Assembly (NCBI RefSeq): GCF_017498545.1
Contig: NZ_CP071793.1
Coordinates: forward strand, 1,302,001 to 1,366,000
Source: Sulfidibacter corallicola
GTDB taxonomy: Bacteria > Acidobacteriota > Holophagae > Acanthopleuribacterales > Acanthopleuribacteraceae
DNA: 64,000 nt
Reading direction: 5' to 3'
The translations under genes and the position numbers were made by a program. Positions 1-9,700 of this stretch are shown in pieces. The notes beneath the pieces are model-generated. The model made no database searches. It was given only the letters and a program-made list of their open reading frames with translations, and was not told the DNA's origin. Within the stretch, counting starts at the first letter, position 1. Each line of letters starts with the position of its first letter.

Positions 1-2
1 AG

Positions 3-419
3 CAATACGGCGATGCGCGATCGCTGTACGATCGGCCGGCATCCCGCGTGGTGGCGGGCTTCATCGGTGAGGGAGTCTTCCTACCGGTGCGCCGCGAGGG
101 GAATCGGCTCCACGGCCCGGCGGGGGAGTGGCCGGCGCCTGCGGCACGCGAGCTGGAAGGCGAGCTGGAAGTATTGGTACGTCCCGATGAGTGGTCCTTG
201 GTGGCGGAATCCGACGTGGTGGGCTCGGTGCTGGACGTCGACTACCGCGGAACCGGATCTCTGTACCGAGTGCGGCTGGCGGCGTACCAAGAGTGGCCCG
301 AGCAGGAGATCGAAGTTTACTTCAAAGAAACGTTGCGCGTGGGTGAGGAAGTGCGATTGAGACTGACGACGCCGCCATCCCGAATCTTCGCAAAGCGGAC
401 CGAGGCCACCCCGAAGTAA
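3..419 (+). CDS. ABC transporter ATP-binding protein, C-terminal fragment (TOBE region)
   Basis: Open from the window edge in frame 3, so the ATPase core lies upstream and only about 138 residues are visible. The fragment begins with the end of the nucleotide-binding domain: LYDRPASRVVAGFIGEG matches the conserved LYxxPANxFVAxFIG segment of PotA/FbpC/UgpC-type ATPases. About 100 residues of TOBE-like beta sheet follow (GNRLHGP near residue 38, an acidic central region, then VRLRLTTPPSRIF). This class powers importers of polyamines, iron or sugars; the substrate cannot be told from the C-terminus. The gene ends at TAA and is followed by a repeat-rich intergenic region. The start is outside the window. 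Confidence 0.85.
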   Translation, partial: QYGDARSLYDRPASRVVAGFIGEGVFLPVRREGNRLHGPAGEWPAPAARELEGELEVLVRPDEWSLVAESDVVGSVLDVDYRGTGSLYRVRLAAYQEWPEQEIEVYFKETLRVGEEVRLRLTTPPSRIFAKRTEATPK

Positions 420-474
420 GCTCACCAAGACCGCAGGCACCAGTAGCTGGGAGTGCCCGCAACCCCCCCCCACC

Positions 475-758
475 AAAGCCGAGATGCCAAAAGTCCCCGC
501 ATCGCGAGAGGGACGCGGTGCCGGTAGGTGGAGCAGCCTGCTCCACCAATCGAAGCAACCCAAGCAACAACAGCGGATTACCCAAAAAGAGCGAAGCCCA
601 AAACCCTCGCCCGCAACCCCAACCGAAGCCGAGAAGCCAAAAGTCCCCGCATCGCGAGAGGGGCGCGGTGCCAGTAGGTGGAGCAGCCTGCTCCACCAAT
701 CGAAGTAACCCAAGCAACAACAGCGGATTACCCAAAAAGAGCGAAGCCCAAAACCCCC
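475..758 (+). repeat. 150-bp tandem duplication of the hairpin repeat
   Basis: Two near-identical units offset by exactly 150 bases (for example AAGTCCCCGCATCGCGAGAG at 491 and at 641). Each unit has a CCCCGCAT box, a GGTAGGT/AGTAGGT box, a near-perfect palindrome (527-547 and 677-697), and the word AAAGAGCGAAGC (586-597 and 736-747). The few differences, such as GATG/GAAG and GACGC/GGCGC, suggest a recent duplication. The 20 bases at 490-509 recur in reverse complement at 60397-60416. Confidence 0.9.
527..547. repeat. Hairpin of dispersed repeat, stem variant GGTGGAGCAG
   Basis: Arms GGTGGAGCAG and CTGCTCCACC pair perfectly around one central base. The same hairpin recurs at 677-697. It sits in the slot held by different stems in other copies of the family. 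Confidence 0.85.
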
Positions 759-959
759 ACACGAAACACGATCGAGACCGGGAACTGAGCTTCAATCACG
801 TTGAGGTGGGCCCTCGGGTAAACAGCGGGGTAGAGACCCAAGGAGAACCATAAACCGGATATCTGGAGGCCCGGCCCTCGTACCCCGGCGGACACCTTGA
901 CGGCCCAGCAACCGACGCCACCGAGATGTCCATGGTGCGTTGGCGGTCACCTACAGCGT

Positions 960-2000
960 TTACGCGGCCAGTTCCCAAGTTTCCAACTGGCGTACGCGCA
1001 ACCTGCGCCAATCGAGCACGCGACCCATGGCGGCAAAGCTTGCACGCCAGGTCATGGTCAGGGTGCGGGCCTCGGTGTCGATGTAGAGGCCGTCGAGCAC
1101 CATGCGCTCGCACTCGTGGGTGCCGCGGAAGGTACAACCACAGGACAGTTGGATATTGGGAAGCTCGAAAAGGAAATCGCCTTCGTGGGCGAAGCCGCGC
1201 AGGTGAACCGGTTCGTTGCCTGCCAACGGCTTTGGGGTGATCAAATCGGGGTGGGCCGCATGGAAGAAACGCGGGTCCAGGTCTTCCGGCCAGAGGGGGG
1301 CGCGTTCTCGTTGCCAACGCTCGTCGAAGGTACCCGAAAGTTGGCGGCGCGGCATCCACATACGGGCCACGAGACCGTACCCGGCCGGTCGGGGTCGATC
1401 GCGAACCCGGTCGATCAAATCGCGAGGATCTTCCAAGTTCGGGAGTGGCTTGTCCAGCGCCTCGCGCCGGCTGCCGTAGAAGCCGACGCCTACCGGGTTA
1501 CGCTCTTCGAAAGGTGCCATCCCATGGGCGTCGGGCACGGCCGAGCCGCCGAAGGCGCATTCGTAGGAGAGGGGAAATTCGGTGAAAAATTCGGGATCGC
1601 TGGGCTTCAAGCCCAACATGCCGCTGGTCCAGACGCGGTTTCCGAAGACGCGCACGCTTTTTTCGATGGTGCCCACACGGACCGAAGTATCGCACTGGCG
1701 CTGGGGTTTCCTGCCGGGCGTGCGTGCTTTACCGTTCAGGGCGATGTCGGTACCGGGTCGACCGATGAGGCTTTGGGTGTCCACGAGCAGGCTGCTCTGT
1801 CCCGGCTCGCCGGCGTATGTCTCTTCCAGAGCGATGGGCGGCTGCTCGGCCAGGGCTGTCAAAGGACCCACGTGGACCAGGCCGGGTTTGGGCAGGTGAA
1901 AGGTGGCGGAGACGACCGCCGTGACAAATTCGCGGCCGTCCTTATCGGCCGTCAACAAGCGTTCCAGGGCGTAGGGCGTGTAGTTTTCTATTTGGGACAT
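960..2000 (-). CDS. DUF2169 family protein, type VI secretion accessory
   Basis: 346 residues that read as a complete DUF2169 domain: N-terminal TADKDGREFVTAVVSATF, the central FPLSYECAFGG segment, and the family signature FHAAHPDLI with PLAGNEPVHLRG near residues 245-265. DUF2169 proteins are typically encoded beside VgrG, PAAR-like or effector genes of T6SS and are thought to help load effectors; no catalytic role is established. The start at 2000 follows an AGGA box about nine bases upstream. No VgrG, PAAR or Hcp gene is nearby, so this copy is an orphan within the window. The TIGR02270-like gene 1 kb away is a second T6SS-associated family. The domain call is firm; the T6SS role is inferred from the family. 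Confidence 0.85.
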   Translation of the reverse strand: MSQIENYTPYALERLLTADKDGREFVTAVVSATFHLPKPGLVHVGPLTALAEQPPIALEETYAGEPGQSSLLVDTQSLIGRPGTDIALNGKARTPGRKPQRQCDTSVRVGTIEKSVRVFGNRVWTSGMLGLKPSDPEFFTEFPLSYECAFGGSAVPDAHGMAPFEERNPVGVGFYGSRREALDKPLPNLEDPRDLIDRVRDRPRPAGYGLVARMWMPRRQLSGTFDERWQRERAPLWPEDLDPRFFHAAHPDLITPKPLAGNEPVHLRGFAHEGDFLFELPNIQLSCGCTFRGTHECERMVLDGLYIDTEARTLTMTWRASFAAMGRVLDWRRLRVRQLETWELAA

Positions 2001-2988
2001 GGGGGCTTCCTAAGGGTTTTTTGGTTCGGTACTCCGAAGCGTTTCGAGCTTCGGTGTACCCGTGGTAAAGCGATCCAACACGTCCAATGACTTTCTTTGG
2101 AGAGGTTTGCATTGAAAGGGCGGTCATCCGCCAAATCGAGGCGTGTCGATCGAGACCGTGCGGAACACGTCCGAACAGGGCGCTGGGATCACTGGGCAAT
2201 TGAAGGGTCCCCATCCTCGAGTTCCATGAACCTCATCACCCGAACCGAAGAGGGGGAGGGTTTGGCGACGAGCATGATACCGACAAGATCGGGGAAGAGT
2301 GCTTGCACAACTTTTGGGTGAGGCCGTTCCGCAGATAGGGCGACGGAAATCGGTGAGAGTGAGAGAATTCTATAAACAAATAGGACAAATCGTTTCGTTG
2401 ACACACGCATCCCAAAAAGGCATACCTTTTATACCTTGTTTTGAAGTCAAAGTGGAACGAAACCCCGTGGTCAAGCCTGTTGTTTGTGGCTTTGCTCACA
2501 CCCGGTGTTGAAGTTACTTTTGTTTTACCTCTCCTTGGTGATTTTTCGGCTTTGTATATCTTATTCCGGAAGCGATGAATCGCGATTGGCCAGCATTCGA
2601 GTTGGTTTTTCTGCGCTTGTGCGTGCTTCGCAAACACGCTTGGTTTCGATTTTTTCTCAATGGTCATCAGCCTTTTCGCCCGCTTTGTCTCGCGCATCAC
2701 GGATTCCAACAATCGCCTCACATTCCGCTACCTCTGGCGTTAGGATGTGGATCTCAACCAGGGATTGGTGATGCACGCCTTCTCGCCAGTGCCTATCCAG
2801 AAACAGGGTTTTTTAAATGATTGCCCCGAGTCGGCCGGACCCCAAGTACAAACCGGAATCGGCAGTTGGGTGTCAGGTTTCAGCTAATTGACTGGTGATA
2901 AAAGTCTTGATGAGACCTGACATCTGAGGGCTGATACCGTGCCCATCCTGGCGAACCAGCTTGGCAGCCTCGGTTTTTCCGTTTCTGG
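2001..2988. other. Long intergenic region, no gene supported
   Basis: About 990 bases between the divergent DUF2169 and TIGR02270-like genes. The segment from about 2340 to 2820 is clearly richer in A+T than the flanking genes. Frames here (up to 161 codons) are not preceded by convincing ribosome-binding sites, show no family resemblance and lack the GC-rich third positions of neighbouring genes. It may hold promoters for both flanking genes. Confidence 0.5.
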
Positions 2989-4437
2989 ATGGGCTCCGAC
3001 AACAACGCAACCCACTTTCTTTTTGAACAGGACCTTCACATGCTGCAAACACTGGGAAACCATCCCGACGCCGTTTCGTTCCGTAAAGACCTGGTCGCCG
3101 ACCACATGGAAGAAATCGAATGGCTCCTCGAGCATCGCGACATGCAGTTTCGAGATCCCGAAATCCACTGGACGGAGGTCGGTGAATTGGAGGGGCGATT
3201 GTGGAACAAAGTGGCCGCGGTCGTCGCTCAGGGCGATGTGGGATTCGATCTGGCCAAAGCGGCTGCCGGACGTGCGGAGGAAGAAAGGGTCCGCGCCGGT
3301 GTGTGGCTGTTGCCTCATTTTCCCCGCGGCATGGAAACCCTGTCCGAATTGGCCGAGCGATTTCACGAGGAGGATGCCGCCCAGGAACCCTTGATCGAAG
3401 CGCTGTTTCGGGGCTTGGAGGCCTCCGCGCTCGAGTTGTTGGAACCACTGCTGCGCCAATGGGCGCAATCGCCGAATCCGGCGATGAGGTCCAGAGTGGC
3501 CCAATTTATCGGGTATCGTCGCGCCGAGATGGCCGACCTGCTGGAGACGATGCTCCGCGACGAAGATCTCGCGGTGGTCGCGGAGGCCGGGTTGAGCGCG
3601 GGGAAGTTGGGATTGGTCGATCTTCAGCCCGTGCTGGCTCAATCGCTGGCTCAGGCGTTCAAAACGAAAAACTGGCGGGCCAGCCGATCTCTCGCTCGAG
3701 GCTTGAGCCTGCTCGGTTCGTCTTTGCCGGCCGGACACGTGCGCCAAATGCAGCAAAGCGGGGCCGCCACCGACGCCGCATTGACGGAGTTGGTCGCCAT
3801 CGAAGGCCGGTTCGAGGATTGCGATTACCTTGAATCGGCCTGTGCCGCGGACGGCGGCGAGCGAGATATCTGGCTTTCGTTGGGGGTTTGGGGTTATGCG
3901 CAGGCGGTGCCCCACCTACTCGCCCAATTGGAAGGCGAACCGGATCACGCCATCCACGTCGCCCGAGCGCTTCACCTGATTACCGGCGCCGACTTGAAAA
4001 CCAAGCGATGGGTTGCGGAAGACGACGACTGGGACGAAGACGAACCGCCGGTGGAAACAATGGGCGGCATCGATGATTTGGACGACGGCGATTCGGAGGG
4101 TACGACCGAATCGAGCGGCGAAACGTCCGCCGAAGCGGACGAACTGCGGGGCCGCTGGATCGAGGAACTGACCGTTGACGCGGACGCCTGGCGTGCCTGG
4201 TGGCAGTCGCACGAGGGACAATTCGAGGCGGATCGCCGCTATCGTCACGGGCATGCGTACGGAGCGACGGCCATTCTCGCCGAAATCGAGGCACCGGAAA
4301 CGCGCCTTCGAGAGCGGTGCCGGGCATTGCGCGAGTTGGCTCGCCTACAGGGATTCGGCCCCGGCCAAGCTTTCGAGCCGGATTGGTGGACCAGTCACCA
4401 GCGCCATTACCTGGCCCACTTGAAAAGCAAGCTGTAA
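2989..4437 (+). CDS. TIGR02270-like HEAT-repeat protein (T6SS-linked family)
   Basis: 482 residues. The N-terminal helical part (HMEEIEWLLEHRD) and the closing part (FEADRRYRHGHAY then RERCRALRELARLQG) resemble the TIGR02270 family, large HEAT-like proteins found in type VI secretion loci of myxobacteria and relatives. The middle (about 130-290) is a run of helical repeats such as MRSRVAQFIGYRRAEMADLL and VVAEAGLSAGKLG. An acidic linker of D/E/G/S residues lies around 340-385. No enzyme motif is visible. Start choice is uncertain: ATG 2989 and ATG 3040 both lack a clear Shine-Dalgarno sequence. The DUF2169 gene on the opposite strand supports a T6SS link, but no secretion core genes are present. 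Confidence 0.65.
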   Translation: MGSDNNATHFLFEQDLHMLQTLGNHPDAVSFRKDLVADHMEEIEWLLEHRDMQFRDPEIHWTEVGELEGRLWNKVAAVVAQGDVGFDLAKAAAGRAEEERVRAGVWLLPHFPRGMETLSELAERFHEEDAAQEPLIEALFRGLEASALELLEPLLRQWAQSPNPAMRSRVAQFIGYRRAEMADLLETMLRDEDLAVVAEAGLSAGKLGLVDLQPVLAQSLAQAFKTKNWRASRSLARGLSLLGSSLPAGHVRQMQQSGAATDAALTELVAIEGRFEDCDYLESACAADGGERDIWLSLGVWGYAQAVPHLLAQLEGEPDHAIHVARALHLITGADLKTKRWVAEDDDWDEDEPPVETMGGIDDLDDGDSEGTTESSGETSAEADELRGRWIEELTVDADAWRAWWQSHEGQFEADRRYRHGHAYGATAILAEIEAPETRLRERCRALRELARLQGFGPGQAFEPDWWTSHQRHYLAHLKSKL

Positions 4438-4650
4438 CTTCGCGTTTCGAACGAGGATGCTGGCGGACGGCCCGGGGCTTGGCGGCCAATGGCTGTTCCG
4501 GTCGAACCCGCCCGATCGCCTTTCGGCGACGCGACCCGTCCCTGGCTCTCCGGTAACGGGTCGTGCTACAGTTAGAGTTTCGCCAGAGACCCAACTCGAT
4601 TCCTTTATCGCCGACCCTTTCCGATATCATCCATGAAGCGAGGATTTTCC

Positions 4651-5493
4651 ATGAAACGGGTGACGCTTTTCGTCCATCTACCCGAACAAGAAGATTACGC
4701 CGAGCAGTGGCTTTGGGCCGATGGCGCCAGTTCGGTTTCCAGCAAACCTCCCGGTCACCCCGACCGCAGCCTCGAGGCCATGTACGAGGAGCTGGACGAC
4801 GTTTCCTTTCACGCGCGCCTCGAAGAAGCGGCTCGCTCCTGGCCCGGCGAGGTACCGCCCGCCGCCACCAGTGAAGTCGACGAGAAGAACTGGCAGGTCC
4901 AGTGGCGCGAAAACTTCACGCCCCTTCAAGCGGGGCGATTCCGACTGGTCGGCGAGTGGGAGGACCTGCCCGCCGACGACGACACCATTTGGATCTATCC
5001 CGGTCAGGCTTTCGGAACCGGACAACACGAAACCACGCGCCTCGTGTTGGAACACATGGAGACCATTCCGTTCGAGCGGGCACGCGTGCTCGATATCGGC
5101 TGCGGCACCGGGATCCTGTCGATCGCGGCCGAAAAGCTGGGCGCCGCCGAGGTGTTCGGATTCGACGCCGATCCCGATTGTGCCGAGAACATGGCCCATC
5201 ACCTGCGCATCAACGAGAGCCGCCGTATCGAGCTGTCGATCGGAACCCTCGACGATTTCTCGCTGGCGTCGGGCTCCTACGACGTCGTTCTCGCCAACAT
5301 CACCCTGAACGTGTTGCGCGAGGTCTGGCCCCTGTGCAAGGGATTGCTGAAACCCAAGGGGCACTTGATCAGCTCGGGCATCCTGTTGGAACAAAAAGAG
5401 GAAGCCGAAGCTCAGCTACACGATTTGGGCTTCGATATCTACCGCCACACCGGATTGGGCGAGTGGGTCATGCTGGCCGCGAGGATATCGTGA
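4651..5493 (+). CDS. prmA: Ribosomal protein L11 methyltransferase
   Basis: 280 residues. PrmA trimethylates ribosomal protein L11 using S-adenosylmethionine. The N-terminal substrate domain contains WQVQWRENFTP. The central GQAFGTGQHETTRL segment is a PrmA hallmark, followed by SAM-binding motif I (LDIGCGTGILSIAA) and the catalytic-loop motif NITLNVL. ATG 4651 is preferred over ATG 4633 because GAGGA lies just upstream of 4651 and the protein then begins MKRVTLFVHLP, the normal PrmA N-terminus. The stop overlaps the GTG start of rsmE by four bases (GTGA), so the two RNA/ribosome modification genes are translationally coupled. Confidence 0.95.
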   Translation: MKRVTLFVHLPEQEDYAEQWLWADGASSVSSKPPGHPDRSLEAMYEELDDVSFHARLEEAARSWPGEVPPAATSEVDEKNWQVQWRENFTPLQAGRFRLVGEWEDLPADDDTIWIYPGQAFGTGQHETTRLVLEHMETIPFERARVLDIGCGTGILSIAAEKLGAAEVFGFDADPDCAENMAHHLRINESRRIELSIGTLDDFSLASGSYDVVLANITLNVLREVWPLCKGLLKPKGHLISSGILLEQKEEAEAQLHDLGFDIYRHTGLGEWVMLAARIS

Positions 5494-6260
5494 AACGGAT
5501 CTGGTCCCCGCAATTGCCGGACGTCGGCGAATTGCTGGAGCCCGATCGCGAGGAACTGCGTCATCTGCTCTCCGTGCGGCGCGCCAGTGCGGGCGAACGC
5601 ATCGAGGTCATCGACGGCAAAGGTGGTTTGGCGATCGGCGAGCTCGAATCGGTCCGGAAACGCGACGCGGAAATCCGCATCGTGGAACGTTTGGAAGCGA
5701 GCCGCGAGTCGCCTCTGCAGTTGACCGTCGTCTTGGCGCTTCCGGTCCAAATCTCGACCCTCGACGATTGCCTACCCGGCCTGGTGCAATTGGGTGTGAC
5801 CCGGCTCATCTGGGTGCCCACACGATATGGCGGTCGCATGAAGAAGGATCCCGCGAAGTACCAGGGCCGGTTGCAGACCATCGCCCTTCAGTCGCTCAAA
5901 CAATGCGGGCGTCTGGTCTTGCCGGTCATCACCCCGGCTCGCGATTGGGAAGAAGCCTGCACCACCATGACCGAATCCGGGGCTTTCAGCCTGCTGTTTC
6001 ATCCCATTCGATCGGGGGCGGGGACCGAGGCCCTGCCGGAAAAACTCGACCATGTCGCGCTTTGGATCGGGCCGGAAGGCGGCTTTTCGGAGGACGAGGT
6101 ACAGCGGGCGGCGGAAGCCGGAGCCCGACCGACCGACATGGGGCCACGCATTCTACGCACGGAGACGGCGGTCATCGGCGCCTGCTATTGGGCCCAGTCC
6201 CGTTTCGGCGACATCGGCCATGCGCTGCAAGTCCCCGGGGAAAACGCCGTGATCAGCTAG
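5490..6260 (+). CDS. rsmE: 16S rRNA (uracil-1498-N3)-methyltransferase
   Basis: 256 residues from a GTG start that overlaps the prmA stop. RsmE methylates U1498 of 16S rRNA in assembled 30S subunits. The N-terminal PUA-like part includes HLLSVRRASAGERIEV. The C-terminal SPOUT domain carries the SAM-knot motifs IGPEGGFSEDEV and GPRILRTETA, both diagnostic. The open frame extends upstream to 4902 inside prmA, but family length and the coupled GTGA junction fix the start at 5490. prmA-rsmE is a common bacterial gene pair. The gene ends before an island of hairpin repeats. Confidence 0.95.
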   Translation: MKRIWSPQLPDVGELLEPDREELRHLLSVRRASAGERIEVIDGKGGLAIGELESVRKRDAEIRIVERLEASRESPLQLTVVLALPVQISTLDDCLPGLVQLGVTRLIWVPTRYGGRMKKDPAKYQGRLQTIALQSLKQCGRLVLPVITPARDWEEACTTMTESGAFSLLFHPIRSGAGTEALPEKLDHVALWIGPEGGFSEDEVQRAAEAGARPTDMGPRILRTETAVIGACYWAQSRFGDIGHALQVPGENAVIS

Positions 6261-6351
6261 ACGCGAACCCGCTAGATTACGAGAAAGAAACAGCGCGAAG
6301 CGAGCCAACATGGTGGTCCCGGCTGCCTGAGAAGGTCGTCGTGCCAGGTAG

Positions 6352-6370
6352 GTGCGACCGCTGGTCGCAC
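6352..6370. repeat. Hairpin of dispersed repeat, stem variant GTGCGACC
   Basis: GTGCGACC gct GGTCGCAC: perfect eight-base arms and a three-base loop. Preceded by GTCGTCGTGCC-AGGTAG and followed by ATTCCGAAG, the same context that surrounds unrelated stems at 51260 and 51430. Confidence 0.85.
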
Positions 6371-6445
6371 ATTCCGAAGCCCTGCTTTTATTGAAGCTTC
6401 GCTCTTTGGTGTTCCGTATATTCGCAGCCTTGATCGCTTCGAAGT

Positions 6446-6464
6446 GTCGGCCGGGCCGGCCAAC
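6446..6464. repeat. Hairpin of dispersed repeat, inverted copy
   Basis: GTCGGCCGG g CCGGCCAAC: nine-base arms, pairing throughout if one G-T wobble is allowed. Flanked by GAAGT and CCTACTG, the reverse complement of the usual context. Confidence 0.8.
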
Positions 6465-6726
6465 CTACTGCCGCGCCGACTCTCAAAGCATGCGGGGACT
6501 CCTCGCATGAATCACTTCGGCAAGTTCAGCCGGCGGGCTTACCGCCCCTGATGCCCCTACCGGGCACGATGAAACTCTCGGCATTCGGGCACTTCGTGCA
6601 AGTTTGTTTCGAGAGAGGTCACAGAGTGAAATAGGGTTTGTTGTAAGTTGTTTGAGTTTTTAGCTTTATAGAGTGAATGCAGCAAACGCCGAATGTTCGG
6701 TTCCGAGAAATGCCATGAAGATATGG

Positions 6727-6751
6727 TGCGGGCCGAAGGTTTCGGCCCGCA
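6727..6751 (-). terminator. Probable terminator of the RND efflux operon
   Basis: Eleven-base arms TGCGGGCCGAA and TTCGGCCCGCA around a three-base loop, 15 bases beyond the stop of the last permease gene. The downstream T-richness on the minus strand is weak, so termination may be imperfect. Confidence 0.65.
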
Positions 6752-6765
6752 TCGTTCCTTCGCCC

Positions 6766-9700
6766 TCAAGCGGGGGCGGGTTGCTCCTGGGACTTTTTCC
6801 CGCGCCGGGTCTTGTTCACGATCCACTTGAACAGCCGCACCAGCCCCTTGGCCGTGCGGTGACTGGTCAGAATCACGAACGGCAGGCCGACCAGGGTCAA
6901 CACCGTGGATGAGGCCAAGCCGCCGATGACCGTGCGCGCCAAGGGGAAGTAGTAGGCCCCGCCCAAGCCGGAGTTACCGATCGCCATCGGGATCAGACCC
7001 ATGATGGTGGTGGCCGCCGTCATCAGGATCGGGCGAATGCGGTCGATGGCCCCGTCGTGGACCGCCTGCTCCAGCGGCATGCCCGTCAGGCGGTAGTGGT
7101 TGATGCGGTCCATCATGATGATGCCGTTGTTGACCACGATGCCTATGAGAATCATCATGCCGATGCCGGCCATGACCTCGAACTCGGTGCGGGTGAAGAA
7201 CAACAGCCAGGACACGCCCACCAGGCTGAAGAAGATCGTCGAAAAAATCATGAAGGGTTGGGTCAGCGATTCGAACAGGCTGGCCATGACCAGGTACACG
7301 AGAATCAGGGCCAAGCCGAGGTTCAGCAGCATGGCGTCCATGTCCTCGTCTTCCTGGATCAGGCGATCGCTCCAGGACCAGGTGACCCCGGGCGGGAAGT
7401 CGAAATCCTGCATGCGCGCTTCGATTTCCTCTTTCATCTCATTGAAATTTTCGCCCTCGTAGGTGCCGCGCACCACGTGGTGTGCCTTGCGGTCCACGCG
7501 GCGAATGGTCTCGGGTCGGTCCGCGTACTCGAATTTGGCGATCGAGCCCAGCTTGACCCCCTGGCCCATCGGGATCTGCTCCACCTGATGGATGTAGGCG
7601 CGGTCTTCGATGCGCAGGCCGAAGGTCACGTCCGTTTCGCGCTCACCCGCCTGGAAGCGCGGGAGATAGGTGGCGCGCAGGGTGAACCCGAAGGTCTCGG
7701 CCACCTGTTCGGGGCTGATGCCGTAGAGGTTCGCCTTCTCGCGATCGATGGTGACCTGCAGTTCCTTTTTCCCGCTCGACTTGCCCGACTTGATGTCGTA
7801 CAGGCCGTCGATGCCCTCGATCAGTTTGGCCACTTTCTCGCCGGTGGTTTTGAGGATGTCGGTCTCGGTGCCGAACAACTGGATGCGTACGGCCTGGCTG
7901 CTGCTCTGCTCGTCGTCGTCGAACATGAATTTGACGCCGGCGATTTCGGGGAGACCCTCGCGCAGTTCCTTGCGGATTTCCTTGAAGCGCGCCACGGGCA
8001 TGTGGCGGTCCTTGAAGTTCAGCGAGGTGGCCGCGTAGTTCTCCTGCATGTAGGAGTAGACCGATTCCAGACCCCAATCCTCGCGGCGGGTGTCGATGTA
8101 GGCTTCCACCTCGTCGACCGCCTTCTCCGCGTCGGACAGGAAGAAGAAGTCCTGGAACTCGTATTCCATGTAGAGGCGCTCGGTCTTGAAGGACGTCCCC
8201 TTGAAATTTTTCAGTTGCGAGAAGGGGAGGGCGGTGGAGCCGACCAGGCCCAGCAGCAGCACGCCGGTCCAGACCGGGTGACGCAGCGACCAGTTCAGCA
8301 CGGCCGTGTAGCCCTTCAGGAAGCCGGGGTTCTTGGCCTCTTCGGGTTTCTTGAACCTGTCGAGGACTTTCGAGGCGAACAGCGGAATGGCCGTGGTCGA
8401 AACCAGCAGCGAGAGCGCCAGCGTGATGCAGATGGTCAAGCCGATGGAGGAGAGCCAGACCCCCAACTGGTTGTCGTCGCTGACCACCAGCGACAGGAAC
8501 ACGATCATGGTGGTCGAGGTCGCCGCGATCAGGGCCACGATCACCTCGCGGGTGCCGTGACGGGTGGCCTCCACGGCGTTTTCGCCTTCGAGGTATTTCT
8601 GGTAGATGGACTCCAGGACGACGACCGCGTTGTCAACCAACATCCCGACCGCGAGCATCAACCCCATCATGGTCAGGATGTTCAGGGTCTGGCCGAAGGC
8701 GTACAGGAAGATGAAGGATCCGATCACCGAGATCGGGATCGCGGTGGCCACGATCAGGGTGGCATCCAACCGGCGAAGGAAGAGGAACAGGACGATGACG
8801 GCGAAGAGGGCGCCGTAGAGGCCGGCTTGGGTCAAGCCGTCGAGGCCCTCGGTGATGTCTTTGCCCTGATCGCCCCAGACCAGCAGGGTGATGCCTTCGA
8901 GCAGGGGATCGGCCGCGATCTCGTTTTTGACGATCGCGTTGACGGCGGTCGCGACCTCGACGGTATTGGCGGTGCTCTCCTTGTAGACTTCCAGGGCCAG
9001 GGCGGCGTCGCCGTCCAGGTGGCGGCGATAGCCGATCGGCGGCTCCTCGTAGAGGACGTCGGCGATGTCCTTCAGCAGCAGGCCCGAATCGGTGACCTTC
9101 ATTTCGGCGAACTCTTCGAGCGTGTTGATCTTGCCCTGGCTGCGCAGGTTGTAGACCAGGCCGTTGGTCTTGATTTTCCCGGCGGAGAGGTTGACGTTGT
9201 CACGTGCCAGGCTCTGAACCACTTCGCCCACATCCACGCCGTGCTCTTTGATCTTGTCCAGGTGGAGCTCGATCGAAACTTCTTTGGGCAGCACGCCGCC
9301 CAGGTCCACCTTGGCCACGCCGGGAATCCGCTCCAATTTCTGCTTGATGTGCTTTTCCAGCAGATCGTAGTTCTCGGAGAGGTCGATCCCGGGTGCCGAG
9401 ATGCGTCCCTGAATGACCGGAATGTCCTCGGTGTTGAAACTGAAGATGTCGATGTGCCGCAGGCCGTCGGGCAGGGTCGGCTTGATTTCCTCGAGCTTGA
9501 GGCCCAGCTCCAGGCGGATCAGGTCCAATTCCATGCCCCAGTTGAAGTCCAGGCGGATCACGACCTGGTCCGACTCCGTTTCCGAGCTGACCTTGCGGAC
9601 TCCCTTGATGGTGGAAAGCCCTTCCTCCAGCGGTTTGGTGACCTCCCGTTCCAGGATCAGCGGATTCTGGTTGGGGTAACTGGCCATGACCCACATGGCG

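Larger units (their letters stand above)
420..959. other. Intergenic region with a 150-bp tandem repeat
   Basis: No convincing gene. Most of the space is a two-copy tandem repeat of the dispersed hairpin family (separate entries). The last 200 bases carry no recognisable element. The short reading frames here come from translating the repeat. Confidence 0.7.
6261..6726. other. Intergenic island of hairpin repeats
   Basis: No gene. It holds at least two covarying hairpins of the dispersed family (6352-6370 and, inverted, 6446-6464), an inverted copy of AAAGAGCGAAGC at 6396-6407, and a GGCGG-GCTTA-CCGCC mini-hairpin at 6532-6546. From about 6600 the sequence becomes A+T-rich and leads to the terminator of the RND operon. 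Confidence 0.75.

Noticed and set aside
2236..2721. 161-codon minus-strand frame in the 2.0-3.0 kb gap
   Set aside because: Low G+C at third positions, unlike every confirmed gene here, and no family resemblance.
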